DNA of 64,000 nucleotides. Source: Cherax quadricarinatus. Lineage: Eukaryota > Arthropoda > Malacostraca > Decapoda > Parastacidae. Below the pieces are notes generated by a model that saw only the letters and a list, made by a program, of their open reading frames with translations, did no database searches and was not told the origin of the DNA. Location of the stretch: the NCBI RefSeq assembly GCF_038502225.1, contig NC_091311.1:33570296-33634295 (forward strand). Reading direction: 5' to 3'. Position numbers and translations under genes: made by a program. How positions within the stretch are numbered: the stretch's first letter is position 1; every line of letters starts with the position of its first letter. This document shows, piece by piece, positions 1-11,568 of this stretch.

Positions 1-336
<336 letters not shown>

Positions 337-383
<47 letters not shown>
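337..383. repeat. (TA)n microsatellite
   Basis: Dinucleotide array between the MITE and the fold-back element. It is the continuation of the array at 1-131. Confidence 0.95.
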
Positions 384-387
<4 letters not shown>

Positions 388-453
388 GCAATAAGATCAC
401 AGTAAACAGGTGATTTCAGAATACGCAAAGACAACCACTGTGAAAGAATAGAG

Positions 454-495
454 AATTTCCAAGCGCTTTCGTGACTACTCATATTATCAAGGAAC
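454..495 (-). ncRNA. Degenerate hammerhead-ribozyme-like motif (left arm)
   Basis: Read on the minus strand: a stem I strand GUUCC, a core-like UUGAUAAU, a hairpin AUGA-GUAG-UCAC, then GAAA followed by the palindrome AGCGCU, a U, and GGAAAUU, which can pair back with UUCC. The order matches a type I hammerhead with a very short palindromic helix III. The core departs from CUGANGA at C3 and G8, and stem II has one mismatch, so cleavage activity is doubtful. Confidence 0.45.
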
Positions 496-698
496 AATAA
501 AAGTAATGCATCAAAGTAAGGCATATAAAGGGTCTAGACCACACTTCACTATCATATCCCACAGAAAAGCAACACCTGACCTGCTGCAGTGTTCCCTTTC
601 TTATGAGTCACGCATCAGGTGTTGCTTTGTTGTGGGATATGATAGTGAGGTGTGGTCTAGACCCTTTATATGCCTTACATTGATGCATTACTTTTATT

Positions 699-740
699 GT
701 TCCTTGATAATGTGAGTAGTCACGAAAGCTCTTGGAAATT
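699..740 (+). ncRNA. Degenerate hammerhead-ribozyme-like motif (right arm)
   Basis: GUUCC, then UUGAUAAU, then a perfect stem II GUGA-GUAG-UCAC, GAAA, AGCUCU, U and GGAAAUU. Compared with the left-arm copy, stem II is fully paired here but helix III has lost its palindrome (AGCUCU instead of AGCGCU). The core again differs from CUGANGA at two positions, so it is probably inactive. Confidence 0.45.
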
Positions 741-771
741 CTCTATTCTTTCACAGTGGTTGTTTTGCATA

Positions 772-1405
772 TATATAAACATGTATATATATATATATAT
801 ATATATACACACAGGCACACACATACCAACAACAGTACTGGATTTACCTGTCTTAAGCCCTATGAAATTTGGGTGTCATATCAAAACTTTCAGTAGTCTA
901 TGAAATTAGTCTTGAGATATCATGATTATGCTATAAATAAGGATATTTTATCAACTAGTTTTAGCTTCTTTGTTTTTTTAATAAGCTTACAAGAATTTTT
1001 TTTGTCTTTGCTACAGGGCAGAAGCTTTAAAAAACTGGGTTATGCAAAATATTCTGTAATTCTGTGTATATTACAGTGACACAGTAATTTCTACAATATT
1101 GCTGACCATCCTCTCATTTTTAATTATGCATCAAAAACCAGAATATAGTTCTCAGGATTATCTTTTGAGTATGTAATTCCACATATTAAGCTTACTATTA
1201 CAAAAGAGAAATTAAAGTACATACGTATATGTATCTACCAACATCTGATATATGGGAGGTGCAACATTTAAAAAAATTTATGACTTATCTGAGACTGAGG
1301 TGGGTTTTGAGGTCAGGATGCTCCTTACTTAATAGCAGATGTATTTTCATGTCAAATAATGAAAAAATAATAAGAAATGAGTGGAAAGAGGAAATTGGAA
1401 GAGAC
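772..1405. other. No gene seen
   Basis: A short AT array (783-808) is followed by AT-rich DNA with many stops in all frames. I see no splice-flanked conserved exon, element end or RNA gene. Confidence 0.6.
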
Positions 1406-2511
1406 TTAACCCTTTCAGGGTACAAGGCCCAAATCTGGAGTCACGCACCAGTGTCCAAGAATTTTCAAAAAAAAAATTTGTTATTTTTTCTTATGAAATC
1501 GTAGAGAATCTTTTTGTGAAGGTAATAAAACAAAAAGTATGAAATTTGGTGGAAAATTGACGAAATTATGCTCTCACGAATTTTGATGTGTCAGCGATAT
1601 TTACGAATCGGCGATTTTGCCGACTTTGACTCCCATTTTAGGCCAATTACATTATTCCAATCAACCAAATTCTTAGCTATTTCACTAGTATTACTTCTAT
1701 TCTATCGACTGAGCACAAGAAATCGCCAAGTCAACTGTTTCAACTACAAAATAAAGTGATCGGAAATTGTTAATTTGGCCAATTTAACACAAAGTTCAAA
1801 ATATTCCAATTTCAAAATAGGGTCCAGAATGAACAATGTAGGCATTCCTGGCACTAAACTAACATTTCCTCTGTTCATTAGTTATGTTTTGAGGCTTTAC
1901 AAATAAATTCCATTTTGATTTTTTATTCACATAATGAATTTTTATTCACACCAAAAAATAGAAGATTTACTGTTATGCAATACTGTAATAATTGTATAAA
2001 TATCATCACCATATTTGTGAATGTATATTAGACCCAATAGCTGACGTATATTAGACCCACCAGCTGACGTGTATTAGACGTGTGAGGTCGTTTGTTTACT
2101 CTTGAATATCGGCAAAAATTTAACATTTCTGCTACTTTGAGCTCAGTTTCAAGCCATTTCCAGTGCTAAAACCAATCAAAATCATCTCTATTTCTGTAAT
2201 ATGTCTTCCATTCTATCAAATGAGACCAAGAAATCGCAAATACAACTATAAAAAACATACGAAAAAACACTGCAAAGTTGCTGTTTTAATGGAAAAATCA
2301 TGATTTCATTTTTTTTCTCTCATTATACACAGTGTGCTGCAGGATCTGTTTTATGTGGTGCACACATACCACATAGATGTATTCTCTCATATCTAGGCCC
2401 AAATGTACCACTCACAGTTTATCAGAGTGAGCTGAGCTCATGGCGTAGATCTACGGTTTGGACCCTGAACGTAAAGCCGTAGATCTACGGGACGGACCCT
2501 GAAAGGGTTAA
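1406..2511 (+). mobile_element. piggyBac-type MITE, 1.1 kb (copy A)
   Basis: TTAA duplications at 1406-1409 and 2508-2511 bound an element whose ends are CCCTTTCAGGGT and ACCCTGAAAGGG. The right end carries two palindromes, CGTAGATCTACG at 2444-2455 and CCGTAGATCTACGG at 2477-2490. Related copies are at 31137-32210, 41230-42310 and 54605-63261, with more distant ones at 18287-19346, 19752-24323 and 38467-39545. Short ORFs inside recur between copies but only because the copies are alike; they match no protein I recognise. TTAA targeting is the hallmark of piggyBac. Confidence 0.9.
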
Positions 2512-5084
2512 TAGGTCATATGTCAAAAAAAAAATAATATAGTAGTATAGATATAAAGGACAGACAGCAGTCTATCTAGTAGAGTTGCATATTACACATT
2601 AAAGAAGATGATAATTATTAATGAGAGAATGGTCACTATTTCAGCTTCTCTAAAGATGGCACCTCACTAAAAGCTTTTAACATTTCTGTCGATATTTAAT
2701 TGGTAGGATTACACTGTATCTGCTTTTTTTAGTAATTAATTTACCTGCACAATCAGACCCACAAGGACAATTTCCCTGGCCACCGCTTAGTTAACTATGG
2801 ACTGGAACCTGCATGGCTTTCATAAAATGAAAAAAGAACTAAACAAGTATTTTTTTAATCTACTTTGCATCAAATAATTATAATGTACTTTGGGATGCAT
2901 TGTAAATATATATATAAACATATTTTCTACAAAGAATCAGCAATTACACTGACATACAGCATTGACGGAGGCCGAGTCTTGCTTACTATTGGAAAAGATG
3001 CACAGAAACTCCTGACGTTATTCCTGATTATGACACTGTTTGTACTAAACGGATGATGAAGGAGAGGTTCCTCAAAAAACACATTTACAGATTACAGATG
3101 TAATTTTAAATATTACATTTTAAAATTAAACTTTGTAAATAGCATAAAATATTTAACTACTGTACATTAAAATATATTCAATGATAACTATTAAAAATAA
3201 GTTTCCCATTGAACTCTACAAAAGGTACCACAATTTTTTTATATTAATGATACTGGCTTAATATTTCTGGTTTAGATCACTGTTAATAAATAACTACTCT
3301 GCCTTCACAAACTTTTGAGCAGCCCCTCCAAGAATTTGTAACAGAAAGGAAAATATGTGAAAGTATATAAGTGATTATGAAGCAGGTTTTTTGGTACACA
3401 AATAACCTGTACTTAGAAGAGGAAATTTGTGCTTATGTTTCAGTCCATCCAAAACCACTGTTCACAGCTGTGACTTGACAATAGCCTAGGATGGAGCAAA
3501 ACATTGCTATACGATGCCTCTCCTAACTGCAGTTTATTTGTGAACTCTTCCAGCCACAGTATTGTGACTTTACTCTTTATGTTCTTTGGTCACAAGAAGA
3601 CCAATATAACTTGTATGATAAAGCAATTATAACAATCAAAAGCACTGCCCCCTAAAAAAAGATGATGAATGATGTGCCCCAGGTAAGACCACAGGTCCCT
3701 GCCTTGATTCCTGAGGTTGAACTGCAAGCTGCACAAAGAAAAATTCAAGGAAACTTGACTGAATTTTTTCATTCTGTTGCTCTTAATGTGCTCTCACAAA
3801 TTATTTAGTGTTTATGATATCTTTTCGTTAGAATAAACAACTGCCTAATGAAAAGGGAATCTGCCAACTAGTGTAGTCTATTAAAATGCTTTTTCTTGTA
3901 CACTTATGTGAAAAAATATCAAATTATTCATGTTTATTTTTTGCCAAAAATTATAGTGGATAAATATATGACTCTCATGCAGGTGTTTATTAGGTGTGTG
4001 CATAGAAGAGCAGAGGTTGCTATCTGCAATAAATACTGCAGGTCTATTGCATTTTCCATAAAATTCAAATGAAAAAAAATTAAGCATAATCACAGACCAT
4101 TATCTTACTGTTCCCATCATGAGCACTGCCAAAAGACCATTTAAACAGAATACAAATTTAAACTCCACACCAAAACATAAACAATTTTATCAATGCAATA
4201 AGAGTTACCAACTACATACATGAAGAGTACCAGCATATAAAGCTTCAATAAGCATAAATGTCTTTCTGAATAAGTTTGAAAATCTTAATAATGCACACAC
4301 TCCTCTAAAAACCAACCAAATCACAACAGAATGACTGAATAACCCATGGTAAACTTAAAGCACATTATATTTTGTCATGCAAGGTTTACTGTTTCATCAG
4401 ATGCCTCCTATTATAAGAGTTTATTTTTAGATGTTCATCATACCTCAATTTGTTTCTCTCTCTCCTTTCATACTACTATTTACTAACACATAAGCAATCA
4501 AAGCCATGGTACAGGCAGGGATTGAATTCTCGGTGAGTGAGTCGTGTCATTATGATCTCATGGGACACATGCGATTGTTGATGTATTAACAAATATACCA
4601 CTTTCACCACCCCTCAAAATTAGCAGTAAATCATCCATCATCTAGCTATCTGCTATATCATTTATTATCCATCTATCAACTATATCAATCATCATCTACC
4701 ATTACAGTGGTTTTGCTTGATCAGCCATCTACCTCATTAAATTTTTGCTATCTCTTTTACTAAATGAATTCACTCAGTGTGTATGTTCACTTTATGCATC
4801 TGTAGAGGGCTTACATATGTCTGGTAGAGCCAGTGCAAGGTACTTTATTAATGCCAACACACTGTGGAGTGAAGACACACACACATGGAACACCTAGGTG
4901 GGCAATACACCTTGGTGGGCAACACCTGGTGGACAATACATTTCTTTGATATATGTACTGAGCACTGCACTCCTATCTTTGCCTCAATGTTTGGTAGAAA
5001 CTGATTAACAACTGCATATTTATTAATCATGATTATATTAAAGATGAATTTCATTTTTTTTTTCTCAGTTTCAGTGCTTCATAG
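2512..5084. other. Long stretch without a recognisable gene
   Basis: AT-rich unique-looking DNA. Short ORFs do not look like protein families. I see no terminal repeats, tRNA or satellite. It could be host intron or intergenic sequence. Confidence 0.55.
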
Positions 5085-5655
5085 CCTCTATGAGAGCAGT
5101 AACTATCTCTGTACCTTTTCCAACTGATATTTTTCCTGCTTTAAATGGAGACATCAACACTGAACAATATTCTAAATGAGAAAGTACAGGTTATTTGATA
5201 ATGTTACCAATGGCATTATTTCTCATTTTCAAAATTCTCACTATCTACCCTGTCATTTTTCTATCCCCTGTAACATTTGTTTTATATTGTCTAAATGATA
5301 GGTCATCTGACATTATTATACTCAAGTTTTTTGCATGTTTCTTTTGTTTTATGAGATGATCCTCCTGAGTTTTGTTTACAGTGCTCTTTTTTAGCTCATC
5401 ATTCTTTCCATATCTGTGCAGTTAAAATCTATCACCACTGAACAACATGCTATTTTTTATTGCCCACTGTAAGAGTTGGACATATGCTTGCAAATGCTTA
5501 TTTTGGTATCATTAGCCAAGAATGCTAAGAAGCCATGGCTAGTATTTTGATCTATGTCTGCTATGTTGATGAGAAACAATAAAGGTGCCAGAACTGTGCC
5601 TTGAGATACCAAACTTTTTATTTAGCTAGGGCCAGATATTACTCTTTTTAAATTA
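5085..5655 (-). pseudogene. Decayed LINE-A reverse transcriptase fragment
   Basis: The minus strand carries recognisable but heavily mutated LINE-A RT sequence. The part around 5560-5640 corresponds to the region after the PQG motif. Moving toward 5085 it passes the stretch that in better copies reads MTGW..RTFKTR and LEYCC..PFKAGE. Many stops and indels make it non-coding. It adjoins a second LINE-A fragment (5690-6310) but the order of segments is not that of an intact ORF2, so rearrangement or two insertions are needed. Confidence 0.6.
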
Positions 5656-5689
5656 CCCTACTTCTGATATATCTTTGAAGAGTTCTGCA

Positions 5690-6310
5690 AGTTTTTCAAC
5701 TCCCAGACCTCAGCCTTGAGCCAGGCTTGTCTGGTGCTTGCCGAGTCAATCAGACTGTTGCCGCTGGCAGCCCATCGACCTACATATCTATTATAGCCTG
5801 GTTAATCTGGCACCTGGTGAAGATACTTGTCCAGTTTCCTCTTGAACACTTCTATATTTGTCCCAGAAGCATTTCTGATATCATCTGGGACCATGGACAT
5901 TGATACAGTGTTCCCTAATTGTGCCCATGGCACCCTTACTTTTCACTGAGTTTATTTTACACTTCCTCCCATGTCTCTTATTCCAGTGTGTTGTTATGGC
6001 AATGTGCTGATTTGGAACAAAGCCCTCAAGTACTCTCCAGGATTATATTATCATGTATCTCTCTCTCTCTCTCCTCCACTCCACTGAGTACATATTAGGA
6101 CTTTAAGGCATTCCTGATAATTTAAATGCTTTATTAGCTCTATGTGGGCTGCAAACAATCTTTGTTGTGTTTTTTCAATAGAAAATTTAATATTCATTTT
6201 TCAAATTTTCTTGTTATACCTAGTGACTTTATTGCAAGAGCTATCCCTCCATGACTATATCTGTCAAATGCCTTAGCGAAATCCATGTGTATAGTTGCCT
6301 TTAATTTTTT
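5690..6310 (-). pseudogene. Decayed LINE-A fragment (RT motif and C-terminus)
   Basis: On the minus strand, around 6230-6300, translation gives an RT motif reading MDFAKAFDRYSHGGIA. It is followed at about 5870-6150 by the C-terminal block (ERYMII..., GPRL/GP..DIR-like) and at 5700-5800 by the conserved LINE-A tail (GLRAASSNSLVDQ-like in better copies). The middle of the RT, including the FADD box, is missing between them. Multiple stops make this an old pseudogene. Confidence 0.6.
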
Positions 6311-6792
6311 GCATTCAGCCTTTTACATAGTTTGCTTTTTTACAAATTTAAATACAAAATTAGGTTCCATTGTGCTCCTGTCTGCTGTACCCTTTTCAAT
6401 GTTTCTGCCATTCTCCATCTTTACCCCTGGTTATTCATTTCCAGCTTGTTTGAATCTCTGGTAAGTCTCAGGGTTGGCATGCTTTTCACATGTCTTTTAA
6501 GTCCTTTCTTCCTTTTTCATGGTTCTCCTGTGCCTTTCATTAAACCAGTCTTTGTTTTCAGGTCTTTTGTCAATTTGCATTAAAAAGTATTTGATACCAT
6601 TTTCATATCTGTTGCAGAAGAGAACTGTGCAGGTGCTTCTGAGTCTTTGTTTTAGAACTTATTAATGTTAAAACAATTATACAGTAACTGAACTACAACA
6701 TACATTAAAATGGTTGACAAAGTTCTATGCAAATTTTATAATAATGAACAATCAGGCCTCTGCATTCACAATGGTTCAAGTCCTGGAGATCC

Positions 6793-7048
6793 CATGATTA
6801 CAGTGTTGGAGTGTTGGGGAGTGGTGGAGTGTTGGGGAGTGGTGGAGTATTGGGGAGTGATGGAATGTTGGGGAGTGATGGAGTGTTGGGGACTGGATTG
6901 TTGGAGAGTGGTGGAGTGTTGGGGAGTGGAGTGTTGGGGGGAGTAGTGGAGTGTTGGGGAGTGGTGGAGTGTTGAAGAGTGGTGGAGTGTTGAAGAGTGG
7001 TGGAGTTATGAAGTGTTGGGGAGTGGAGTGTTGGGGAGTGAGGTATGA
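6793..7048. repeat. G-rich minisatellite (GTGGAGTGTTGGGGA unit)
   Basis: About fifteen imperfect tandem copies of a 14-18 bp unit built on GGAGTGTTGGGGAGTGGT. The opposite strand is C-rich. Open frames across it (HSPTLQHS-type repeats) follow from the repeat and are not taken as genes. Confidence 0.9.
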
Positions 7049-7134
7049 ATGAGTCAAACACTAGTAATACACTACCAACTGCCTCTCTCATGACTGTGTA
7101 GGTGTGGCAGGCAGGCAGACATGGTGCCTGGGTG

Positions 7135-7398
7135 TATGTTGAAGGAGGGAGGGAAGGAAAGGAGGGAGGGATGGAGGGGTGGATAGAGGAAGGGAAGGGA
7201 AGGTCAGGTGTTGTAAGTTGAGGAGTGAGGGAGAAAAAGCAGGGTGCCTGAATATTCTGTGGGGTGATAAGGAAGAGCAGGGTGCCTGGTGTATGTGGTG
7301 AGGCAGTGAAAGAGGGCATACACAGTCCCTGGGTATGCAGTGAGGGAGGGATGACTGGATGGTCAGTGCTGTGTAGAGGCAGTGAAGGAAGGAGGTAG
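7135..7398. repeat. GGGAGG-rich minisatellite, first block
   Basis: Purine-rich DNA (GGAGGGAGGGAAGG) passes into units containing CCTGGGTATGCAGTGAGG and GATGACTGGATGGTCA. The same units reappear at 8727-8820, beyond the LINE-A insertion at 7400-8546, showing that one array was split by that insertion. Confidence 0.75.
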
Positions 7399-7399
7399 G

Positions 7400-8546
7400 G
7401 ATATCTTTACCTTACCTTTGAAGAGTTTCGAGAGTATATCTACTCTCCGAGCCCAGCCATGGGCCATGCTTGTCTGGTGCTTGCCTGGTCAATCAGGCTG
7501 TTACTGCTGGAGGCCCACTGCCCTACATATCCATCACAGCCTGGTTGATCTGGCATCTAGTTTCCTCTTGAAGGCTTCTACACTTGTCCCAGCCATGTTT
7601 CTGATATCTTCTGGTAAGATATTGAATAGTCTGGGACCCCAGATGTTGATACAGTGTTCCCGTATTATCCCCACTGCACCCCTGCTCCTCACTGGGTTTA
7701 TTTTACACATCCTCCCATCTCTCTCACTCCAGTACGTTGTTATGGCAGTGTGCAGATTTGGGACCAGGCCCTTGAGTACTTTCCAGGTATATATTATCAT
7801 GTATCTCTCTCTCCTCTGCTCCAATGAGCACATGTTTAAGACTTGAAGGCATTCCCAGTAATTTAGGTCCTTTACTGGCTCAATGTGAGCCGTAAATGAT
7901 CTCTGCATTTGTTCCAGCTCCGATATTTCTCCTGCTTTGAACAGGGCCGTCAGCACTGAGCAATATTCTAAGTGAGGGAGCACTAGTGATTTGAAGAGTG
8001 TCACCCTCGGCATTATTTCCCTTGTTTTGAAAGTTCTCAGTACCCACCCCGTCATCTTCCTGGCTGTCATGATTTTTGTCTTGTTATGATCTTTAAAAGA
8101 AAGGTCAGCTGACATAATTATTCCTAGGTCTTTTACATGTTCCTTACGTTCTATTTGGTGACCCTCTTGAGTTATGCATATAGTGTTTCTTTTGAGTTCT
8201 TCATTCTTTCCATACCTAAGCAGCTAGAACTTATCACCATTAAACATCATGTTTTTCTCCACCGCCCACTGGAAAACCCTGCTTATGTCTTCCTGTACTT
8301 TTTCAGTGTCTTCTACTGTAGTGATTTTCATGGTTATTTTAGTGTCATCTGCAAATGATGATACAAAAGTGTGCTGGGTGTTTTTATATATGTCTGCTAT
8401 GAGGATGAGAAACAGCAGAGGTGCCAGGACAGTGCCTTGGGGCACTGAGCTTTTGACCTCACTGATGCTGGATCTTGCCCTGTTCATTACTACTTTCTGT
8501 ATTCTGTGTGTTAGGAACCCGAAAATCCATCTGCCTACCTTCCCCC
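7400..8546 (-). pseudogene. LINE-A 3' half, decayed
   Basis: The minus strand encodes, from 8546 down, an RT segment with VGRWIFGFLTHR, VPQGTVLAPLLFLI and FADDTKI. After a frame change it continues with ARKMTGWVLRTFKTR, LEYCSVLTALFKAGE, ERYMIIYTWKVLKGLVPN and WGPRLFNILPEDIRN, ending in the LINE-A tail near 7434-7560. It belongs to the same family as 47267-49096 but is frameshifted, 5'-truncated and clearly diverged. It sits inside a minisatellite. Confidence 0.8.
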
Positions 8547-9055
8547 GTAAGAGGCTAGTAGGTGCTGTGTGTTGAGGCAGTAAGGGAAGGAGGCAGAGAG
8601 AGGCTAGCAGGTGCTGTGTTGAGGCAGTAAAGGGAGAGAGGGAGAAAGTTGGCAGGCTGGTGAATGGGGAAGCAGGTAAATGGTTGAATGAGCAAACAGG
8701 CACCTAATCACAGGCAGTGAAAGAGGGCATACATGGTCCCTGGGTATGCAGTGAGGGAGGGATGACTGGATGGTCATCAGTGCTGTGTTGAGGCAGTGAA
8801 GGAAGGAGGTAGGGAGAGAGTAGTAGGTGCTGTGTGTTAAGGCAGTAAGGGAAGGAGGTAGGGATAGGCTAGTAGGTGCTGTATGATGAGGCAGTAAGGG
8901 AAAGAAGTAGGGAGAGGCTAGTAGGTGCTGTGTTAAGTCAGTGAGGGAAGGAGGTAGGGAGAGGCTAGCAGGTGCTGTGTCGAGGCAGTGAAGGAAGAGA
9001 GGGAAAAGGTTGGCAGGCTGGTGAATGGGTAAGCAGGTAAATGGCTGCATCAGCA
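8547..9055. repeat. Minisatellite, second block (about 60-bp units)
   Basis: Tandem imperfect units containing GAGGCAGTAAGGGAAGGAGG and GAGGCTAGTAGGTGCTGTG repeat at least eight times. The block continues the array seen before the LINE-A insertion (7135-7398). Longer-range repetition is visible too: AAGTTGGCAGGCTGGTGAAT-type sequence occurs at about 8645 and 9007. Confidence 0.85.
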
Positions 9056-9294
9056 TGATAGTGGCTTTCTTTGTACCAATCAAATTATGAAATGTAAACA
9101 CACATTGTAACCTTAGCAAAGAAATAAAATTGTATTTTGTATTTTATGTAGGTGACTTTCAGCCAGATGTCTGGTTGGGTCTGGGCACATCCTCAGGCAA
9201 CTGGGTATCTGATCAGACAGGAAAGAGCATGTCTGGTCAGTTGGGTGCAGTAGACAGGTAAGCACAAACTAAGCAAAAAAATGTAGGAAGCAGG

Positions 9295-9400
9295 GATGTG
9301 CATGATAGATAGGAAATTGTGTGATAGGTAGGGAAGTGTGTGAAAGGAAATTGTGTGATAGGAAAGTGTATGATAAGCAGGGAAGTGCAAGCCAAGCTGA
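9295..9400. repeat. Short tandem repeat, GTGTGATAGG-type
   Basis: Several imperfect copies of a roughly 17-20 bp unit (GATAGGTAGGGAAGTGTGTG, GAAATTGTGTGATAGG). No coding sense is seen. Confidence 0.6.
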
Positions 9401-9483
9401 GTAGTAGGCTGGACACACAGGAAAGTTGAACTTACAGCTCTCCTACCCTACAAGGGTTCTAAGATACAATTAATAGGCTTCTT

Positions 9484-9660
9484 GATAAATTAGACACATG
9501 TGCAACACTGATTACATCAACTCCAGGCTGAGGGACTGATTACCTGAAACTCCTTCTGGTCTTCAACCATTTTTCTCTGTACTGAACTGAGGAAGCCACT
9601 GTGTGGCAAAGCATTTCCATAATAAAGATACCCACATGTTGCATAAGTGTCTAATTTATC
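9484..9660 (+). mobile_element. Penelope-like short unit with inverted ends
   Basis: The ends are inverted copies: GATAAATTAGACAC at 9484-9497 and GTGTCTAATTTATC at 9647-9660, with TGCAACA/TGTTGCA blocks next to them. Inside is a hammerhead-like fold starting at 9587. The arrangement resembles a Penelope-like pseudo-LTR or a small retrozyme-like derivative. There is no RT or endonuclease ORF. Confidence 0.5.
9587..9618 (+). ncRNA. Degenerate hammerhead-ribozyme-like motif
   Basis: CUGAGGAA is followed by a perfect hairpin GCCAC-UGU-GUGGC (9595-9607) and then AAAGCAUUUCC. The upstream box fits CUGANGA well. The GAAA box is AAAG here, and the expected palindromic helix III is damaged, so the motif looks dead. 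Confidence 0.45.
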
Positions 9661-10224
9661 TGCTTGTTGGTTCTCTGAACAATTTATCTACATCAAGCTT
9701 CTTGTGTGCATTTAGGTACAGAGGGTTGTGGATGTGCAATACAAGGGATACATTTCTCAGAATGCATAAGACCAAAGCACATCTGTATGAAGAAGGCAGA
9801 AAACATTTCCTTTCATAGGATCTGTGACCATGCTATGGTAATACACTAACCATTTGCTCAGGCTGATTTTTGAGTATGTAGAAACCTCTAATGTCTTATA
9901 GGCAGGAATCTCAGATCTTGGAATCTCTTCATATAATTTAAGAAATTTCATAGTGCAACTACTGCCTTCCAGCTAAACACACAGTAAACAATCACCATTA
10001 TCGAGTGTCTACGTTTTAACACAGTGAGCTAATACTTAAGTGTTCATTTTCTCTTTAAAATTTTATATCCCTAATTAATAACTTTGGTTGTAAAGTTAAC
10101 TCTGTAAAAACTGGCAACTTCAGGAAACAGGTTTAATTTTCCCTGAGTATGTATTTGCTTACTCCAAAAGATTTAAATTAATTACAACATACCTGTGACT
10201 GGTAATGAAGGTTCATCTACCCTG

Positions 10225-10366
10225 ACAACATATACTCCAGGCTTGAGGCCAGACTTTATTTGTTGACTGCCCATAAGGCTGTTGTTGCCAGCAGTCTATA
10301 GACATACAGTCATCAAAACCTGACTGATAGGTCACCTACTGGAAGTGGTCTAGTTTCATTCTGAGA
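10225..10366 (-). pseudogene. LINE-A 3'-end fragment
   Basis: The sequence matches, with many changes, the LINE-A tail seen at 7434-7570: the CAGGCTTGAGGCCAG, GGCTGTTGTTGCCAGCAG and TCAAAACCTGACTGATAGG blocks in the same order. No ORF remains. Confidence 0.55.
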
Positions 10367-11270
10367 ATTTTTTTTTTTTACACATATTTATAAGAGTAAG
10401 TGGTGAAAATATACAACTGGGCTGTATGAGAGAAAATATCCTGGATAAATTGGTCTAGGTGTCAGTTTTGACAGAGTTTACTGTATAAGGGATTCAGTTC
10501 AATTAAGTATACTCACAGCCATGCATTTAAAAATAATAATAATTACAAGTGTATAAAAATTGACTTTCCTCTAAAGTATATCTAAAGATAGGATTACACA
10601 TGTAATATTTTGTAACTTCATTACTGAATAGATATTATTCAAACATAAGACTTCAATAAAGACTACATTCATCTTGCAATTTGCAGCAGCTAACAGCTCT
10701 ATAAGGTCTCTATCATCACAGTCTACAATATTCATAGCAGTTACCAAACTATGCCATATTTTTCATGCTTTCTTCTCATTAGCAGCTACCAATTCTTGAG
10801 AGAGAGTTCTCATGGATAATTTCCAACAAATACTTCAACTGTCTTCAAAGTGTATAACTTTGAAGTAATACAGTATTTGAAATGTTTGCTGAATAATTTC
10901 ACATACAAGTTGGGCTACCCCATAACTAAAGTGATGGCATTTTCCCATAACATGAGTTGCTAGTTACAAAGTGATTTTCCGGTAACACGAGTTACTAGTT
11001 ATATAGTCATCTAGAAGGAAAGGGATATTTAAAGTTATTAATTGCATTTTCTCATGCAGCTGTTTGTCACAGTGGCACACTTCCAAGCACAACCTTCAAG
11101 ACAGGTACTTGACTCCCTGATTATGAGTGATAAATCCTGATGGAATTTGCCCAACTTCTTAATGTCTCTAGATGAGGGTCAAAGTTGAGCTAATAGTCGT
11201 ACTGTATTATGGTATGAGGTGATTGAAGCAGTAGCTTTAGAGGTAATATATGATATGGACTAAAGTAATG
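10367..11270. other. No gene seen
   Basis: AT-rich unique-looking DNA with no long ORF, element terminus or RNA gene that I can support. Confidence 0.5.
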
Positions 11271-11271
11271 C

Positions 11272-11302
<31 letters not shown>

Positions 11303-11396
11303 CAATGATGATGATGACAATGATGATGATGATGATGATGATGATGACAATGATGATGATGATGATGATGACAATGATGATGATGATGATGATGAA
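11271..11396. repeat. (GAT)n trinucleotide microsatellite
   Basis: About 40 tandem GAT/ATG triplets with regularly placed GACAAT variants. Read as protein it gives poly-Asp (plus strand) or poly-Ile (minus strand); both are products of the repeat. Confidence 0.95.
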
Positions 11397-11511
11397 GTAA
11401 GAAACACAACAATGATGTGGACTACAGAACAGAAAAGATGACTGATGGTGATGAGGTAAAATGGTAAAAGGTTTGTACAGTAGTTTGAGCATTCTAGGAT
11501 CCTCCAGGTTA

Positions 11512-11568
11512 TTATTGTTATTATTATTGTTATTATTTATTATTATTATTATTATTATTATTTATAAC
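11512..11568. repeat. (ATT)n microsatellite
   Basis: ATT/GTT triplets with two interruptions. A second ATT array of the same kind is at 29693-29729. Confidence 0.9.

Larger units (their letters stand above)
427..771. mobile_element. Fold-back (inverted-repeat) unit, Penelope-like terminal-repeat relic
   Basis: Two arms of about 150 bp (roughly 427-578 and 616-771) are inverted copies of each other around a spacer of about 37 bp (579-615). The arms share the blocks GGTCTAGACC, GATGCATTACTTTTATT and CACAGTGGTTGT in opposite orientation, with scattered mismatches. Each arm carries one hammerhead-like motif (454-495 minus, 699-740 plus). Hammerhead motifs in inverted or direct pseudo-LTRs are a known trait of Penelope-like elements. 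No GIY-YIG or RT coding is present, so this is a relic or a non-autonomous unit. A fold-back DNA transposon is the alternative. Confidence 0.6.

Noticed and set aside
1568..1759. A 63-codon ORF that recurs at 31296, 41390 and 54767
   Set aside because: It recurs because the MITE copies are similar; changes between copies do not favour synonymous sites by eye, and it matches no protein I know.
6776..7319. Open frames of 93 and 173 codons on the minus strand with NTPPLPNTP/HSPTLHHSP repeats
   Set aside because: They are translations of the GTGGAGTGTTGGGGA minisatellite; no flanking exon signals or domain.
8224..8703. Considered as a host gene because of a 159-codon ORF
   Set aside because: The C-terminal part is the LINE-A RT (VPQGTVLAPLLFLI, FADDTK) and the rest is translated minisatellite.
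11190..11492. Poly-Ile and poly-Asp open frames
   Set aside because: Products of the GAT microsatellite.
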